A DNA stretch of 5,483 nucleotides from an uncultured Ruminococcus sp. (GTDB taxonomy: Bacteria > Bacillota_A > Clostridia > Oscillospirales > Ruminococcaceae): contig CALFMA010000289.1 of the NCBI GenBank assembly GCA_937880065.1, positions 1-5,483 on the forward strand, in the 5' to 3' direction. The position numbers were made by a program, and so were the translations under genes. Numbering within the stretch: position 1 is the first letter of the stretch; each line of letters begins with the position of its first letter. Positions 4,536 through 5,483 of the stretch are shown in pieces. The notes under the pieces were generated by a model. It was not told the DNA's origin. It made no database searches and saw only the letters and a list, made by a program, of their open reading frames with translations.

Positions 4536-5426
4536 ATGATTAAAAAGAAACTTATATCATCAATTTTATCAGCCTTTTTTTGCGTTGGGGTTGCTTTGCC
4601 CTCCGCCAATGCTTCGGGGGAAACAAAGCTGCTGCTTGGTGATGCAAATATGAACTCCACTGTTGACTCTGCTGATGCTTCATTGATTTTAAGTGAATAT
4701 TCAACAGTTTCTACAGGTGGTGCTGTAACGTTTAGCTCCTTACAGAAACAATGTGCAGATGTTGATGAAAACAGTATTATCGATGCGTCCGACGCTTCAT
4801 ACGTTCTTGCATATTATGCCTACATCGCTACAGGAGGAACAGCTGAATTTTTCGACTTTATCAATGGAGGACAGGAACAAGAACCCGAAGATGATTTATT
4901 GGCATTGGAAAATATAGGAACGGAATACGCAGCTTTTGAATGGCACTCAGATTGTCTACGTGACGATATAATGCAAGGATATGCTATTGAAACTTATTAC
5001 AATGACTATGTTACCGGTGGTATAGAAGCAGAAATATTACTTGCAATGTTAAATAAAGATTTCACAATAAATAACGAAGTATTAATTGAAAAATTTAGTG
5101 ATTATACCGATGATGAAATAAGAAATTGTGTAAAATTTTTCTATATGTATCACACAATAATAGATAAAACAGGTGGTAATCCTGATTTTAAGCAATATAC
5201 GCTTAACCCTGATATAGGAGATTATTTGAATAATGTAATTCATGCATATCAAACAAATACATTAGATAATATCCTTGGTGATGGCAATTTAAAGTATAGG
5301 GATAATCCAGGGATTAGTGCGATTTTATATAGTTATGGCATATATTCAACTGAAGAAGAGATTGAATCTTGTGTACAAAAATTTATCGAAGATTTAATAA
5401 AAATCAAAAACGGGAATGCCTCATAA
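4536..5426 (+). CDS. Secreted dockerin-containing protein with unknown C-terminal region
   Basis: The 296-residue product starts with a Sec signal peptide: KKK, a hydrophobic core at about 6-21, and probable cleavage after ANA at 24-26. A type I dockerin follows at once (about 32-101). It has two calcium-binding loops: residues 36-47 with D36, N38, N40, D44 and D47, and residues 75-86 with D75, D77, N79, D83 and D86. Each is followed by a helix. Dockerins dock onto cohesins of scaffoldins, so the protein may join a cellulosome-like complex. An acidic linker (113-120) leads to a C-terminal region I do not recognise; no glycoside hydrolase, carbohydrate-binding or protease motif is evident. That region repeats a motif around C198 and C279. 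The ATG at 4536 is preferred, with AGGTGG at 4525-4530 just upstream; the GTG at 4527 lies inside that site. GC content drops within the second half. No promoter was recognised. Confidence 0.82.
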   Translation: MIKKKLISSILSAFFCVGVALPSANASGETKLLLGDANMNSTVDSADASLILSEYSTVSTGGAVTFSSLQKQCADVDENSIIDASDASYVLAYYAYIATGGTAEFFDFINGGQEQEPEDDLLALENIGTEYAAFEWHSDCLRDDIMQGYAIETYYNDYVTGGIEAEILLAMLNKDFTINNEVLIEKFSDYTDDEIRNCVKFFYMYHTIIDKTGGNPDFKQYTLNPDIGDYLNNVIHAYQTNTLDNILGDGNLKYRDNPGISAILYSYGIYSTEEEIESCVQKFIEDLIKIKNGNAS

Positions 5427-5437
5427 TAACCCTTGTC

Positions 5438-5465
5438 TTAATTCTTAATTCATAATTCTTAATTA
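5438..5465 (+). repeat. AT-rich heptad repeat (four units)
   Basis: Four consecutive units read TTAATTC, TTAATTC, ATAATTC and TTAATTA, starting 12 bases after the dockerin stop. They are the reverse complement of the heptad at 9-29. No GC-rich terminator stem was seen after the dockerin gene, so how its transcript ends is unclear. Confidence 0.7.
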
Positions 5466-5483
5466 AAAAATTCTTTTGCAATG

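Noticed and set aside
1..5483. A mobile element bounded by the inverted heptad repeats at the window ends
   Set aside because: No transposase or recombinase is present, and the enclosed genes are ordinary chromosomal families. Low-complexity AT repeats are a poor basis for element ends.

Overview
The window looks like chromosomal DNA from a low-GC Gram-positive anaerobe of the class Clostridia, most likely a Ruminococcus-like member of the Oscillospiraceae. This rests on several points: AT-rich intergenic DNA, strong AGGAGG-type ribosome binding sites, Firmicute families (DUF421/DUF4363, DUF1540, IreB/UPF0297, YmdB-type phosphodiesterase, SpoVS), and a secreted protein with a type I dockerin, the hallmark of cellulosome-forming ruminococci and clostridia. 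The genus is inferred, not proven.

Layout from left to right. Positions 1-197 hold no gene. They contain a short AT-rich heptad repeat and a terminator for a gene that ends left of the window. Positions 198-1281 carry a two-gene minus-strand unit: a DUF421 (YetF-like) membrane protein followed, one base after its stop, by a small DUF4363 membrane-anchored protein. Reading rightwards on the plus strand come a Cys-rich DUF1540 miniprotein (1418-1606), an IreB-family regulatory phosphoprotein (1777-2022) with its own promoter and terminator, a YmdB-type metallophosphodiesterase (2190-2963, TTG start), SpoVS (3181-3441), a stand-alone P-loop kinase of the uridine kinase/phosphoribulokinase family (3544-4464), and a secreted dockerin protein of unknown function (4536-5426). 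The window closes in an AT-rich heptad repeat.

The plus-strand genes are mostly separate transcription units. Near-consensus sigma-A promoters with 17-base spacers precede the IreB, YmdB and SpoVS genes. Hairpin terminators follow the IreB and SpoVS genes, and a further hairpin lies between the SpoVS promoter and its start codon. I saw no convincing promoter for the kinase or dockerin gene, so both may depend on readthrough.

Functionally, YmdB and SpoVS form a conserved developmental pair that also sits side by side in Bacillus. IreB links to Ser/Thr-kinase signalling. DUF421 and DUF1540 proteins are often met in spore formers. The least explained parts are the C-terminal region of the dockerin protein, which has an internally repeated motif and a marked drop in GC, and the heptad repeats that flank that gene. 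I see no mobile element, CRISPR array, tRNA, rRNA or obvious defence system.
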